Below are positions 22,530-34,806 of a DNA stretch of 64,000 bases, one piece after another (within the stretch, counting starts at the first letter, position 1; every line of letters starts with the position of its first letter). This DNA comes from Henckelia pumila (taxonomy: Eukaryota; Streptophyta; Magnoliopsida; Lamiales; Gesneriaceae): positions 3,596,001-3,660,000 of the forward strand of contig NC_133123.1 of NCBI RefSeq assembly GCF_033568475.1, in the 5' to 3' direction. A program made the translations under genes and the position numbers. A model generated the notes under the pieces. It worked only from the letters and a program-made list of their open reading frames with translations. It searched no databases and was not told where the DNA came from.

Positions 22530-24450
22530 GCAACTTGAAACTTCAAAATCTCTGTAAGAAATAAACAAACAAAATTTCAAGTCGTTTTATAAACTCGAGT
22601 AATTTTCGTATTAAATATACCAATTAAGATCTAGAAATGTAACAAAATATGACCTAACATACTGAGGAGTAATAAAAATTCAAAAATCAAAATGTTGTTA
22701 GCATAATCGTTAGCAGTGGGTGATGATGCACCTTTTGATGATTGGCTTTGCTTGAGGATTACACATTCAAAACCTGATTCCTGATTAGTATGAGCGCCTA
22801 CCATTCCATTACTTTAAGCACAAGCCCCATCATTTAACTGTTTGCTTTTTCTGCTGAAAATACTTGGACGGTTGCATTTCTTGAGCTTTTGGGTCTCACA
22901 GAATCTACTTTACATTGTTCCTCTCTTCCTCTCTTATCTTTCCTACTTTATTACATAAACATTCACGCCCCCAACTTTTTTTCTTGTTGCATCTACGTTT
23001 TGTTTGGCATCATTAATTTGGTTACTATAACATTTGATGTATATATTCATACAAGACTGTTATCTATTCATATATAGTAATAAAATTTGGTATGGCATAG
23101 TTCAACCGATGACATTAAATGAACATCTAATTCCAAAGGCTCAATTAAAAGAGAGCAGTCTAAAGAGTAAATAGTTGGCATTAACATGCGTTAGCCAATG
23201 CACCAACTAGCCAGTCGCAGGTGTTATTATCTGTCAAATACTTTCTCATTGGTTCTCATTTATATACTATGTGCTTCCTTTCTTCGCATTAAATACCTAC
23301 CTTTTACGCACATTCCCAAAGTTGAACGAATCAATATTTTGTAACTTATATCCACGATTCCGCCCCATAAATCTCAATTGAAGCAAATATTATTTATTTC
23401 TTTGCATGTTCATGACATAATGAAAATATTATTTTCCAAAATACTCTGTGTATGTGAATGTGCATTGTTCAAACTTCAAAATATTTTAAAATATTTAATG
23501 TCAATTTTAGTTTTACATGTATTGTGCGTGGGGTGTTGGGTGCGGGCAGCTAATTCATTGCTTTACGAGCTAGTAACAAGAACATTGCGTTGCCGGCAAA
23601 CAAAACTTTAATCATCTTGTTTCTCCTCCAATTAGAAAATTTCCCTCCATTGACCAAAAGATATTCAAACCATGTGAAATATCTCTTTTGTCGTGTTTTC
23701 ACATTGTATATATACATGTTCAAGAATTCATTTTTTAAAACCCCCGCCAATTTTATGTACATAGAAAATACTGTTAAGTTGACCTTTAAACAGTATATAT
23801 TCACGGGTAATTGTACCTAAGCTGAATCCGAAACATTTGGATTAAGAATTAGGGCAAAGGAGTGGGAGTGAAGCGCGGCGCCGCAATGTTTTAAAAGCGC
23901 AGCTTGGTGAATAGCGATATTACCGGCAGGCTGTAACACGTGTTCACGTGTCTGTTTTCATGTGGACGGCTTTTATTTCCCAACTTAGCAACGCTCCCCA
24001 CGGCCCAATGTTTGCCAACTCACACCTCTTCATTTTCATTTTCTTTTTATCATTTCTCACACCAAACAAGTATCTCATATATTCTTATGTAGTATAAGTA
24101 TTATTTTATTGATTTTTACATGAGATTCCCATATATTGATGTAGAATGTATGTAGTTGCTTAACATGATAAAATTTTAATGAAGCATGCGAATTTTTGGA
24201 TGAATTTGTAAATAGTTGAACACGGATTTAATAAATAAATGGCTTTTTTAGGTGATTTATTTATGTGTGTGTATGTATGTATAAAGCAAGTTGAAAGTCT
24301 TTGGCCGTCACTCTGAAATACCCAATAAAGATTCTGCGCAAAAAGCCACCAAAACACACACCAAAGGCATAAAGACACGCAATAAATACAACAGCCTATT
24401 ACTATTAATAATCTAACACACACCGAAACACGTCGTGTCCCCACATTTGT
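22530..24450. other. Intergenic, upstream region of MAPKKK
   Basis: AT-rich with no gene seen. Apart from the paired G-boxes at 23937-23952, I noted no structured repeat longer than about 40 bases. Confidence 0.4.
23937..23952 (+). promoter_or_regulatory. Two adjacent G-boxes (ABRE-like)
   Basis: CACGTG occurs at 23937-23942 and 23945-23950, the second as CACGTGTC, a classic ABRE core. They lie about 600 bases upstream of the MAPKKK17/18-like start. In Arabidopsis MAPKKK17 and MAPKKK18 are ABA-induced, so an ABRE pair here fits. The assignment to this gene is inference. Confidence 0.45.
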
Positions 24451-24453
24451 GCA

Positions 24454-24461
24454 ATATATAG
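24454..24461 (+). promoter_or_regulatory. TATA box of MAPKKK gene
   Basis: AATATATAGG lies about 80 bases upstream of the ATG at 24539, a normal distance for a short 5' UTR. Confidence 0.5.
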
Positions 24462-24538
24462 GTTTGCATCACAACACCCATTTTCAAAATCAAGCCCCAT
24501 TCTTTCGATCAAATTTCTCTCCTTTTTTCTCACTTGCC

Positions 24539-25822
24539 ATGGATTGGACGAGGGGTCCCACAATCGGCCGTGGCTCCTCGGCCGCCGTGTATCTCGCCAC
24601 CGCCGCCGGTGGGGAGCTGTTTGCGGTGAAGTCTGTTGATTTCTCTTCTTCTGTGTTGTTGCAAAAAGAGCACCTTTTGGTTTCTCAGCTCTGCTCACCT
24701 TATATAGTTAAATGTTTGGGCTTTGACACCACTTTGGAGAATAATGGACGAGTTTACAATCTTCACTTGGAGTATGTTCCCGGGGGAACGCTTTCTGAGC
24801 AGATTGCGAAGCAGGGGGGTTCGTTGGACGAAGGTTTGATTCGATCCTACGCGCATCAAATGCTGCAGGGGCTGGATTATCTTCACCTGAACGGATTCGT
24901 TCACTGTGATATCAAGGGGAAGAACATTTTGATCGGAGAGAGTGGGCTGAAGATTGCTGATTTCGGGTGTGCGAAGCGGGTCGTGGAATCCGACACTTCT
25001 TCCGAGCAAATGTTCGCCGGAACTCCAGCTTACATGGCGCCGGAGGTTGCTCGGGGAGAAGAGCAAAGTTTTGCGGCAGATATATGGGCCTTTGGGTGTA
25101 CTGTTGTTGAAATGGCCACGGGATTTCATCCTTGGCCTGAGATGAAGGACCCTGCATCGGTCCTTTACAGAATCGCCTCTTCCGGCGACATCCCTGTGTT
25201 CCCGAGCTGGTTTTCCGATGAAGGGAAGGATTTCTTGAGCAAGTGCTTGATCAGGGACTCGAGAAAACGGTGGACTGCGGGTGAGCTTCTGAAGCACGCG
25301 TTTCTTGATGATGTCACAGAGATTTGTGGAGAAAACAGGGAGTTTACGAGGAAATCTCCGACGAGTGTAATGGATCAGAGCTTCTGGGATGAGCTGGAAG
25401 AATCGGGTTCTTCGCGAACTTCAAGTGGTGTAATCGCTTCTTCTTCAGACTCTCCGGCGTATAGGATCAGGGATTTGATTACAGGGAATTTTTCACTGGA
25501 TTTGAATTCACCGGATTGGGGGGAGGACGATGATTGGGTGACGGTGCGGGGCGAGTCCGAAGCTTTGATTGGTGCAGAATATGCCACATTTTCAGGCGTT
25601 GGTGAAGAAGAAATTCAAACGTCGGTCTTCATTGATGATCCATTAATGTTTGATAGTTCTGTTGATGTAATTAGCATAATCGATATTTTTTGTATCAAGA
25701 ATTATCATTTTATTGATATTTTTATTGAAATTCTTTTTGTCATACGGATCAACTTTTCTCGATATCTTTTGGCTCTTTTTCTTTCTTTTTTTAATACAAA
25801 TCATTATGGTAGTCTTCAATAA
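24539..25822 (+). CDS. MAPKKK17/18-like protein kinase, intronless
   Basis: Single exon, 427 aa, start in a strong context (GCCATGG). The kinase domain is residues 1-257: Gly loop IGRGSSAAVY (9-18), Lys31 in FAVKS, catalytic VHCDIKGKN (121-129; HCD instead of HRD, as usual for this plant MEKK subgroup), DFG 141-143, and GTPAYMAPE 161-169. The subgroup phosphorylates MKK3 in ABA and stress signalling. Residues 258-375 are a Ser/acidic tail with GEDDDWVTV, typical of MAPKKK17/18. Odd: residues about 376-427 are a hydrophobic, AT-rich-coded tail (IDIFIEILFVI, RYLLALFLSFF) that I do not know from relatives, which are usually nearer 340-375 aa. A lost stop codon reading into former 3' UTR would explain it. 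Confidence 0.9.
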   Translation: MDWTRGPTIGRGSSAAVYLATAAGGELFAVKSVDFSSSVLLQKEHLLVSQLCSPYIVKCLGFDTTLENNGRVYNLHLEYVPGGTLSEQIAKQGGSLDEGLIRSYAHQMLQGLDYLHLNGFVHCDIKGKNILIGESGLKIADFGCAKRVVESDTSSEQMFAGTPAYMAPEVARGEEQSFAADIWAFGCTVVEMATGFHPWPEMKDPASVLYRIASSGDIPVFPSWFSDEGKDFLSKCLIRDSRKRWTAGELLKHAFLDDVTEICGENREFTRKSPTSVMDQSFWDELEESGSSRTSSGVIASSSDSPAYRIRDLITGNFSLDLNSPDWGEDDDWVTVRGESEALIGAEYATFSGVGEEEIQTSVFIDDPLMFDSSVDVISIIDIFCIKNYHFIDIFIEILFVIRINFSRYLLALFLSFFNTNHYGSLQ

Positions 25823-28170
25823 ATCTACACAACGAGTCGAGTTTCATACCTCAAAATTGTCTTTCAAATTATATCATAATGAGTTTTTGTATCTGATCAT
25901 GTGATATAATGCCTAAATGAATTATGATTAATACGTATTTTTTTGTAAATTAAAAAGTAACTATTAGTAATATATTTGGCAAGTTAATATCTTGAGTTGC
26001 TAACGTCATCCATCACTCCAAGTGACAAAAATTTGAGTAAATTATAAATTAATGTATTATATTTATTACTGGTTACAATAACTGAATTTTAAAATTATTT
26101 ATGGTATGTGATATCAGATATGGATGGATATCACGTCTAATTGGTTCCCGCGACTATGAGAATTAAGGAACTCGTGGTATTATTTGACATTTTAATTCAA
26201 TTCTATCAACTCCCAATTTTTTTTTTAATTAAATCAAGTCCGATCCTTTTGGATGTGACTACCCTCACTACCATTTGTCAAATTAACAATGTAGAAGTTT
26301 TCCCCAAAAGCGAATATGCCCATTCACAAAAGTAACGCTTAATCATCATACTTAAACGGATAATCAAATTTATTTGTTGCTTTGGTCATTATGCGTGACG
26401 TTAATGATATCCAAGTTGGTAGCTGAATTTTATTTTATATCCGATTCCCATCAACTCTAATACAAGTGTCGCAACTCTATGGCATGACTGATTGCAACAA
26501 GAAATCGAGTAAAAAAATGAGTCCACCTCACCATCCATGGGGAATTTTCCAGAACCAGTTCTTCTAATTAAGTCACACATGGCGGGTGGCGGGGGACGAC
26601 ACGGCAGACTATACTAGGTGTGAATGATGATGTAATAACACACGACTTCTTCCAGGTGTGGAGTTGTGTGTAGTTTGTCAAAGTCAACCCCCCGACCCCC
26701 GCCGTGTTCGAACTCTTTGTGTGTGAACATGACAGACTTTGCCCCCAGAGAGACATGCGTCAATGTTCTATTGCCGTGTTAGAAGTCAACCATTTGTTTA
26801 GTTAATTGAGCAATGTGAGATTAGGTCAACAGTACAGCTTTTGGGAGTTGAGACTTTTCCACTTGTCGCGTATGGGCGATGGATATTCGGTGGTTGTTTC
26901 TATGGGATTGTGGCCATTCGAATTAGTTGAGATTTATCGACTTTTAGGTCGCCCGATGCTTTGCTCCAGAAGCAAGAACAACGCTAGAGGCAGGTAGCCT
27001 TTTTTTATTTATTAGTTTTGTTCACGGAAGAAGAGATATTGGCAGCTTTTTGGCTGCCATTTTTATGTTATTACGTGTAATTTGGTTTTATGTTTGTACT
27101 GATTGAATATCTATATGTCATGTGTATGACCAATTAATACTCCACTATAAAAAGAGACAGTGGGTGGTGTAGGACTATAGATTCAATGTGCTTACCTAAA
27201 TCAAGCAAAGATACTTATCCGACGGCCCATTTCAAGGCAAAGCATATATCCCGTGGTGGAATCTGAATTTGAACACTTGCGAATCCTATGCAACTTTCAA
27301 CAAAAGCACAAACACTAGACATCCACCTAGGAATTCAATTCCGCAATGATTTCGCCTCATATTCTATTTGGGTGCGTGTTTGCTGAAATTTGAATCTTTT
27401 TCCTTTCTTGTGTCACAAATATCTTAGGCATGGCCACATGCTTTGATACAGAACCGGGGGGGCTCCGCAATACAACACATGCATGTGCGGCACGCTTTGT
27501 CCCCAGCTACGCTCACAAGCTTATTCACAAAAGGGGAAAATCTTGAAAACAAACATTTAAGATCTGCTATTATTATTATAACAATATGTCGCTACCCAAT
27601 AAAGATTAAACATTCAAGCAACAAAACCTCTCCAGAATAGTAAATTCTGACAGCTGAAGAGCGGACACGCAACAAAATAAGTAAATGTACTGCTTGAAAT
27701 ATGGAAACCTGAAGTTCGGGGATTGATTGCCGTTGTCTCATGCTTTATAGCATGCAATAATAATTTTGACTAAATTTCTAACGCATTCAAATTTCAAGTG
27801 TCCGACCTGCACTATGAATCAGTAAAATCCCCGAGGCTCGAAGGAAAATTAATTCTCGAATGTGAATGGAATTTTAGTCACTTTTAGTTTATCAATTGCT
27901 TGCAAAAAAGTAAACAGCTAGAAGAGCAACTTACGGTGTCAAGTTATGGAGGCAAGTAGAAGAAATAGAACTCGTATAATTGCAAATGAACATGTGAACT
28001 CAGCTAAAATTTCAGGCACACAACAAATAAGTAAACCCTTCCACGGGAGAAATAAGCAACAGATGTTTACAGCATTTTCACAGTACCATTGAATTTCATG
28101 TTTATTCACCAAATAATCCAAACCTTCAACTGTTCCTAACAAGCTAATTGTTAGCTTTCACAATTCGCCT
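25823..28170. other. Intergenic between MAPKKK and BAP31-like gene
   Basis: No gene, RNA or clear mobile element recognised. W-box-like words (AAAGTCAACC near 26680, AGTCAACC near 26783) occur on the plus strand. The reading frames present are short and have no family signature. Confidence 0.4.
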
Positions 28171-30254
28171 TTAGTCATCTTCCTCTGTAATTTTACCCTT
28201 GCCCTTTCCCTGAGTTTGATCCATCTTCTTTACAGCCTCCAAATGTTTGCGCAGCATGCGCACCTCCTTAATGTAGTAATGGATTCTGTCAATCATCAAT
28301 GCCAGGAAGAGCGCAAAACCTGCATTCAGGACCATGAAAGGTTTTTTCAATCATCGTAACATATTTGACACCAAGCAGAATTACAGTAGCATTTTCTGAT
28401 AATAATCAACCACCCTTTATAGAATGCACTCAGGGAACATAGTTTTTAAAATATCACAAGGTCTGCAATTCAAAATAATCAACCACCCTACATAGAATTC
28501 TCCTAGGGAACATAGTTTTTAAAACCACACAAGGTCTGCAAGGCTTAATCCTTGCGCCTCGACACAAGATGAGACTTTGCGCTTCATACCTTAACTGTGA
28601 AACCCCAACTACGGTGAGCTACAAAGGCTAAAGAACCCCTGATGCAAGGATAACAACAATATAATAACAGTCGTTGATTTTTGTTGATAAACAAACGAGT
28701 ATTCGTTTGATTGTCTTTTGATACTCAGTAAGGTACATATTCAACTATATGTAGTGAACTTTTCTTCATGTATTTCAATATTACCACATTAACAATACAT
28801 CGCTTCACTTCAATAATATTGCTTTACATTTTACGCATAGGGTCCACGATATCCACAATGTCAACCATGCACATCAAAGTGCCTTCCACTTCTAATCTAC
28901 CTCAAGATAGATACATGTGAACTAAAATATGGTAACTGGCAATACATAGGATATAAGATCATTTATTTTTTATGGATCACCAAAACAGCACACAATTGTA
29001 ACTGCAGGATAAAGAATTATACAAAAAAAAGTTCTGACATTTTTAAATATATACATAGAGACACCGAGAAAATTACTAGTGTTGAAACCACAGACAGAGT
29101 AAGGAAATTCGTACGAGGAAACATTATGTACAAAGTCGAATTCAGGATAATATATTTCTTGAAAAACATTAAACAAAATAACCCCAAAACAGAAAGAAGA
29201 CCCCTTAATTCTGATTCCGGGCTGTTTCCTTCTGATACCTTTCTATTTAATACTTGTTCAAGAATCAAGATAGATTACGTTCTTTATCCCTCACGATTAA
29301 CAACTTCCTGCCTAATTTATTAATTTAACATCCATTTTTCTTCTTTTTAAATGTTATTTTGTTATTATTTTTAACAATCTCATCGTCTAAACATTTTCTC
29401 TCTAAGTTCATATTTTTACCAGTTGAATTAATTGTCACAATTTTTAAAGATGTTATCTAACGTTATTTTTTCAATTTTAATTTTTAAAGATCATAATTAA
29501 ATATATTTAGAGTAAATTTCGTTACTTTAGTTAATAAATATATTAATTACTTTCATTTAATTCAGAAAAAATAACATTAATAAAAAAGTTATCACTTGAC
29601 TATATGTCTTTAGAGTTATTTCACCAATTTAAAACCGTTTCCTCTATACAGGCAGTCTCTTTTTTCAACTAAAAAACACCACTACTCTAATAGGCATAAA
29701 CAAAAATAAGCAGAGGCAAAACCATTTGCAAGCAGGTATGCATGGTTAACAAATTCTTGACCCAACTTGGGTCGAACAATTCAAATCTTTACATACAATA
29801 ATACGCAAAAGCACCGTTATTGAAAGAAAAATCTCTTTTTTTAAAGTAAAAAATCAATGAGGTTATAACAAGTATCTGGAGGTCAAAGCACAACAATCCC
29901 TATTAAAACTGATACTGCTAGCAAGGACATTACTGACTAAGACGGAAACAGGGACTGATTTACAAATTTACCTAACAGAGATGCTTCGAGAAGGTGAGTG
30001 GCGTAGAGAATCTGTTCAGTCGGATTAGCCGCGGCGCCTTCCTCAGATCGGTTCTGAATTCCGTATATATTAAACAATAACGACGCCATAATCACAAAAA
30101 GAGTAGCTCCGGCAGTGGACGCCACGATCGGCCCTCGCCCCTGCTTCAATCGATCCAGTAACATCAAAAGTGGCTTTCTAAGCGGCGTCCGGAAAAGAAG
30201 CAGCAAAATCACCGCAACTTCGGCGAACACAAGACCATATAGCGGCTGAATCAT
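28171..30254 (-). CDS. BAP29/BAP31-like ER membrane protein
   Basis: Two exons (30254-29972 and 28319-28171) with an intron of about 1.65 kb give 143 aa. The N-terminus MIQPLYGLVFAEVAVILLLL and FRTPLRKPLLMLLDRLKQGR are hallmarks of plant BAP29/31-like endoplasmic reticulum transmembrane proteins. Three hydrophobic segments are visible: residues 4-22, about 45-63, and about 85-107, the last spanning the splice junction (ASLLGFALFLALMID). A charged helical tail (HYYIKEVRMLRKHLEA) ends KITEEDD. The family acts as ER cargo/quality-control adaptors. Plant members are usually about 125-145 aa, so this is complete. There is no canonical C-terminal KKXX motif; Lys residues lie further inside. Confidence 0.9.
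28401..28541. repeat. 73-bp tandem duplication in BAP31-like intron
   Basis: AATAATCAACCACCCT starts at 28401 and again at 28474. Both copies continue through GGGAACATAGTTTTTAAAA and CACAAGGTCTGCAA, with a few differences. Intronic, no coding role seen. Confidence 0.8.
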
Positions 30255-30459
30255 CTTTTTCGCGACAAAGATTCACAGATTTTTTTTGACTGGGGGGAGA
30301 TATTGGGGAGCTTCGGAAATAGGGTTCGGTTTGGAAGGATTGGGGTTTACTGTATATAGTATTTCACTAGTAGAGAGCTGGGGGGACGTGTGTCAATTCA
30401 GTAGACGAAGAAAGGAATCGGAGGAGACGTGGCACCTAGGCCAAACAATTGCTCTTATA

Positions 30460-30710
30460 TTATTATTATTATTTTTAAAAATATACTATATTCGATTTTT
30501 TTAAACAAAGGAAAGCATGACTTGTTTGGTAGTTTTCGATTGTATATAATTTTTTTTAAGCTACCTCTCATGTGAAGCGAATTATTATTATTATTATTTT
30601 AAAAAATATACTATATTCGATTTTTTTTTTTTTAAAAAAGGAAAGCATGACTTGTTTGGTAGTTTTCGATTGTATATAATTTTTTTTAAGCTACCTCTCA
30701 TTTGAAGCGA
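30460..30710. repeat. Tandem duplication of a 120-130 bp unit
   Basis: Copy 1 (about 30460-30580) and copy 2 (about 30581-30710) share GGAAAGCATGACTTGTTTGG, AGTTTTCGATTGTATATAAT and AAGCTACCTCTCAT. They differ mainly in length of ATT and poly-T runs. It lies just upstream of the BAP31-like gene. Confidence 0.85.
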
Positions 30711-31072
30711 TGTTATTGGACGTATTGACGTATAAAAACTTTTTTTTTTTTTTAAATAACAAGAGATTCATCTTATAAAATTAATTGTGAAACAATCTTA
30801 TAAGATTTTTTGTGAATTTTTTAATTACATTGGTGATCGAATTTTTTTTTAACTCACATTCAACTAAATTTTTTTTCGATATTTATGTGATTATCTAGTT
30901 CAAATGAGTTGATTCGGAAATAAATATATATATATATATATACATATATATGAAATAACAATTCTCTTATATTTAAATATAACATGTTTGAATATATTTT
31001 TATTTTGATCTAGGATTATCAATTGTTCTTTTTTTTTTTTAAGGATTATCAATTGTTCTATTAAAACATAAA

Positions 31073-31353
31073 CACTGCTTGGTATGTGTGATGAGATAAG
31101 TAAAGGATTGACAATTAGAGTGATTAAAAAATGAGAAGTAGTGATAAATAATATGGTGGGATAAAATATATGATGTTTGATATGATTTTAACACTATGGA
31201 TTAATTTTGTGTATTAACATGAAATACCCAAAATATCCTCATTGTGTATATAATTACTTAACCTAAATATAATAAACAAACAAATAAATAAATATCAGAA
31301 AATAATAATAATAATAATAACAATAATAATAAACAAATAAATAAATATCATAA

Positions 31354-31388
<35 letters not shown>

Positions 31389-32191
31389 GTTTTTTTTTAA
31401 AAAAATTGATAATTGATTACTGTTCAATAAAAAATGATAAATAATTCTAATAAATTAATGTTAAATATATTGATTATAATAATAACAATAATTGTGAAAA
31501 TAAATTGATAATAATTAGGAAAAGAATAATATCATCGGTAACAACAATAATAGGAATAATTAAAAATTAATAAGAACAAAATATTGATATTAATATTAAA
31601 AATTAATTTTGTTATTTTGAAAATTAATTTTTTATTATACATTAATCATTCTGATAATAATTAACGATATTTATTACATATTAATTATTTTTTAAAATTA
31701 AAATAGTGAATTTGTAATGCGATTGACGAATTTATAATCTTTTATGTTTTTTTAAAATGGGTACATTTTGTTATATATTGTCAAGTAAAATCTCTAATTT
31801 TTTTAAGCTTAAAAAACAAACTATATTTTTGGTCTATAAAAAAAAAATTCGTTGTAATTTATTTGCCGCTTTCTCATTTCAACCTCAAGTTCTTATTCTC
31901 TAAGCATTGTCGGTGGGCTAGGTTTTACTAAATGAGCGAGGAGAAAATATTGGGGAAGAAATGAATGAGGAGAGAGCATTGTGGAGTTAGATCTAAAAAC
32001 CAGTTGTTAATTTAATAAAAAATAAGGGTATTTTAGGTATATAATTATAAAATCTTACTTAATCTTATTTTTTAAAATCAAACCAAACACAATATTATTT
32101 TCAACACAAATTACCAATCTATATCAATCATATCTTTTATCATTCATTTACTAATCATTCAATAATCTCATCTCTTGTACCAAACATTGCC
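31073..32191. mobile_element. MITE-like element with inverted ends
   Basis: The left end CACTGCTTGGTATGTGTGAT continues GAGATAAG. It pairs imperfectly with the complement of the right end (GGCAATGTTTGGTACAAGAG then ATGAGATTA). The interior is AT-rich with an (AAT)n microsatellite at 31302-31388 and no coding capacity. It sits at the same site as the shorter MITE in copy B, so insertion probably predates the duplication, followed by growth or nesting. A further MITE-like tail runs to about 32450. Confidence 0.55.
31302..31388. repeat. (AAT)n microsatellite
   Basis: Runs of AAT with occasional AAC and AAATA breaks, in two blocks, inside the MITE-like element. Confidence 0.9.
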
Positions 32192-33481
32192 TAAAAATGT
32201 ACCTTATTACTTTTTAAAATAAAAAATAAAAAAATGTTCACATAAGGATATAACTGTAAAAACAATTATAATCATGGAAATGCACAAATAATCACGTCTG
32301 TGATGTGTGACAGAGAATCACACACATTGTGTGTACAGTGCGGGCCCGCCCAAATGATGGCCGATGGGATAACTCGTAACACACAAAAATCGAACCAAAC
32401 GCATGATTGTGATGGATTACTAATTAATCCATCCCTTATCCAACAAACCAAAAGAGTGTATTACGTGGTTTGATCGTATATAGTTAATTCAATAATTTTA
32501 TTGGGATTCAAATTTCAAAGTCCAGCTCATTCACTCATATTTTTCAAATTCATCTCCCATATTGATTATTTCACCGGTAAAAGATTGCATTTAAATTTTT
32601 TTTAAAATGAAGAGTCGGTAAACGTAATTTATTTATTTTCATCATTTGCCATTGGGTGAGTGAAATTACTAGTCAACCCTTTTAATTGCTTGAAATTTGG
32701 GATTGATGCCATGAATATGTGTTGGAGGAATTGAAGAAATTCAAAACCACATGCTTTTGCACTTGGTATGGAAGTCGAAAATAAAAATGAATTACAACCA
32801 AATGTATTTTGATGTCTAATAATAAAATTTGAAATAATTTATTTTATAACTGTTAAAAAATATCAAAGCATATTGTAATTGATACGACAAGAAATGGGGA
32901 GTCGGCATAAAAGAAGAGAAATTGACATACAAGAAGAGAAACCAAATATAACTAGACTTATGTGTGGAAGTTAGAAAGAAGTTAGAGAGAGTTAGTAGTT
33001 AGGAAAGTGGTTAGTGAAAATGTATAAATACAACAATACCATGTAACTCATGGGGAATATGAATATGAACAGAATTTTTTCTTCTTCTTCTCTTGATTCT
33101 CTCTGTTATCTTCTCTTTTCTCTCTAGTTCTACTCCTCTCAACTTCTCTACTATTTTCTGGAGGTTGGTGGATCATACATCTTACTATAAAAATTTATTG
33201 TGCGGAAAGTTAAAATATGGAATCAAATAAATTAATGGCAAGAATGTATAAATAATAATCGAAACTGTATTGAGAAAATAAACTAGAAAAATATAGTTCC
33301 AAATTGAGTGGAGTAAATTTTATTTTATATTGCATCTAGACATATCATGCATAGAGAATAATATTATATATCTTCGAATTAATTTTGGAAGAGGTAACTT
33401 AATTTGCCTTCCATACATACGATCCAGTTGATATTACCATGGTAAAATATTGTAAACTGCCATGAGGCGAGAGTTCATTTT

Positions 33482-33970
33482 TCAAGGAAATCCTCCTCCC
33501 AATCCACCACCGGCTCCGCCACCAAACCCGCCACCAGCGCCTCCTCCCAATCCACCTCCACCACCAGCACCTCCTCCAAAACCCCCTCCTCCGCCAGCAC
33601 CTCCACCGAGTCCAGACCCACCACCATAACCTCCTCCAGCACCTCCACCAAATCCAGAACCACCACCTAGCCCTCCACCGCCTCCTCCTCCAAACCCTCC
33701 ACCGCCACCTCCACCAAGCCCACCACCAGCTCCAGCACCACCACCAAAGCCAGCTCCACCCCCATACCCAGTACCCCCGCCTAACCCTCCACCGCCGCCA
33801 CCTCCAAAACCTCCACCTCCACCTCCCCCGAGGCCGCCGCCCAATCCTGGACGGCCAGGGAAGAACGTCTTTTCATCGTCGAATTCGGAAGCACCCTTCA
33901 GATTCCTCGCGGCAGTAGCGGTGCAAAGAAGAGCTCCAAGAACAAGAACAACAAGAAACTTTGAAGCCAT
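33482..33970 (-). CDS. Secreted glycine-rich protein, copy A
   Basis: Single exon, 162 aa from the Met of MASKFLVVLVLGALLCTATA; an in-frame Met 8 codons upstream is less likely because the signal peptide starts at the second. After the signal peptide (about 1-21) come ARNLKGASEFDDEKTFFPGR and then about 115 residues of GGG/GGGF/GGGL repeats with no Cys. This is the layout of plant cell-wall structural glycine-rich proteins exported through the ER. Copy B at 40081-40602 is its paralogue in a segmental duplication. The repeats are cleaner here (pure Gly, Leu, Phe) than in copy B. The opposite-strand Pro-rich frames are a by-product of GGX codons. Confidence 0.85.
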   Translation of the reverse strand: MASKFLVVLVLGALLCTATAARNLKGASEFDDEKTFFPGRPGLGGGLGGGGGGGFGGGGGGGLGGGTGYGGGAGFGGGAGAGGGLGGGGGGGFGGGGGGGLGGGSGFGGGAGGGYGGGSGLGGGAGGGGGFGGGAGGGGGLGGGAGGGFGGGAGGGLGGGFP

Positions 33971-34047
33971 TCTCGAGTAGTGAGGAAATTGCATGAGACT
34001 CAGTCAAGATTCTTATGATGCATGAAACTTGAGAAATGGCAAGGGTG

Positions 34048-34055
34048 ATTATATA
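34048..34055 (-). promoter_or_regulatory. TATA box of glycine-rich gene A
   Basis: The minus strand reads TATATAAT about 80 bases upstream of the ATG at 33970. The same sequence and spacing occur before copy B (near 40695-40702). Confidence 0.6.
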
Positions 34056-34806
34056 GTAATTATAACAAGATCCTTATAATTAATGAAGCATATATAGCGT
34101 TGGCACGATGTCTAATATTGGAGTTAGTATCTTCTCAACAATAACCGCGTTAAGACTGAACAATTCATTACTGCAAATAGCCATTTTTCTTACGTTCATG
34201 AACTCTGCTTAACTGCTTGGTAGACTTTTAACTCAATTATATATGCAGGCATGGCTCCCATTGTGCTGAATTTCAAAGGTATGGTTGAGAGGGTTGATTT
34301 AATATGGTGGGCCTCTTTTTTCTCATCTTCTGCAATATTGTTATTCCAACACAAAATTCATCGGTGGATTTATTTTGACATATTCGATATGGAAATTATA
34401 AGCATGTGTCGTTTAGTATATATAATATATACAAATATATCGTTTGGTAGCATGGATGAGATATACGATAGATGAATAAAAACATTATAAGATGTGGATA
34501 AGCAAGACATATACATGAATAATATGTTGTTTTGTATGTTTTTGATTTTATAGTTAGGATTATTGTGTTTATTTTTTTAATTATTATTGTCAATTTCACG
34601 CAATTTTACTTATATGACACTCATCCTCCACTAGCTAATACCATGAGTTGAGAGGTGTTTGTCTCTTGATTTTTAAGGAACCAGTTGGTTGGACCAATCA
34701 GCGCTCTATGACAAGCCTACATCTAGTGTCATATCGTGTCATGAGATATGATCATTGGATTAACAAAAAAAATGAGAAAAACATGGGATGAATAAAAAAT
34801 TGTGTC

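Larger units (their letters stand above)
30955..34405. repeat. Segmental duplication, copy A
   Basis: The order of unique phrases matches 38685-41190: TCTTATATTTAAATATAACA, TTCTATTAAAACATAAA, AGAGTGTATTA, GAGTCGGTAAACGTAATTTA, a glycine-rich protein gene, its promoter (AAGGGTGATTATATAGTAAT), and GTTGAGAGGGTTGATTTAAT. Copy A is longer because it holds about 1.4 kb of MITE-type sequence (31073-32450) where copy B holds about 0.4 kb. Confidence 0.85.

Noticed and set aside
24695-25297. 200-codon minus-strand frame
   Set aside because: Complement of the MAPKKK kinase domain.
26568-26997. Frames on both strands near 26.6-27.0 kb
   Set aside because: Short, overlapping, and without codon bias or motif.
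33475-33666. Val/Glu/Leu-rich frame on the minus strand
   Set aside because: Frame-shifted reading of the GGX repeats of the glycine-rich gene.
34600-34800. Possible continuation of the eIFiso4G relic left of the solo LTR
   Set aside because: No recognisable eIFiso4G residues on the minus strand there.
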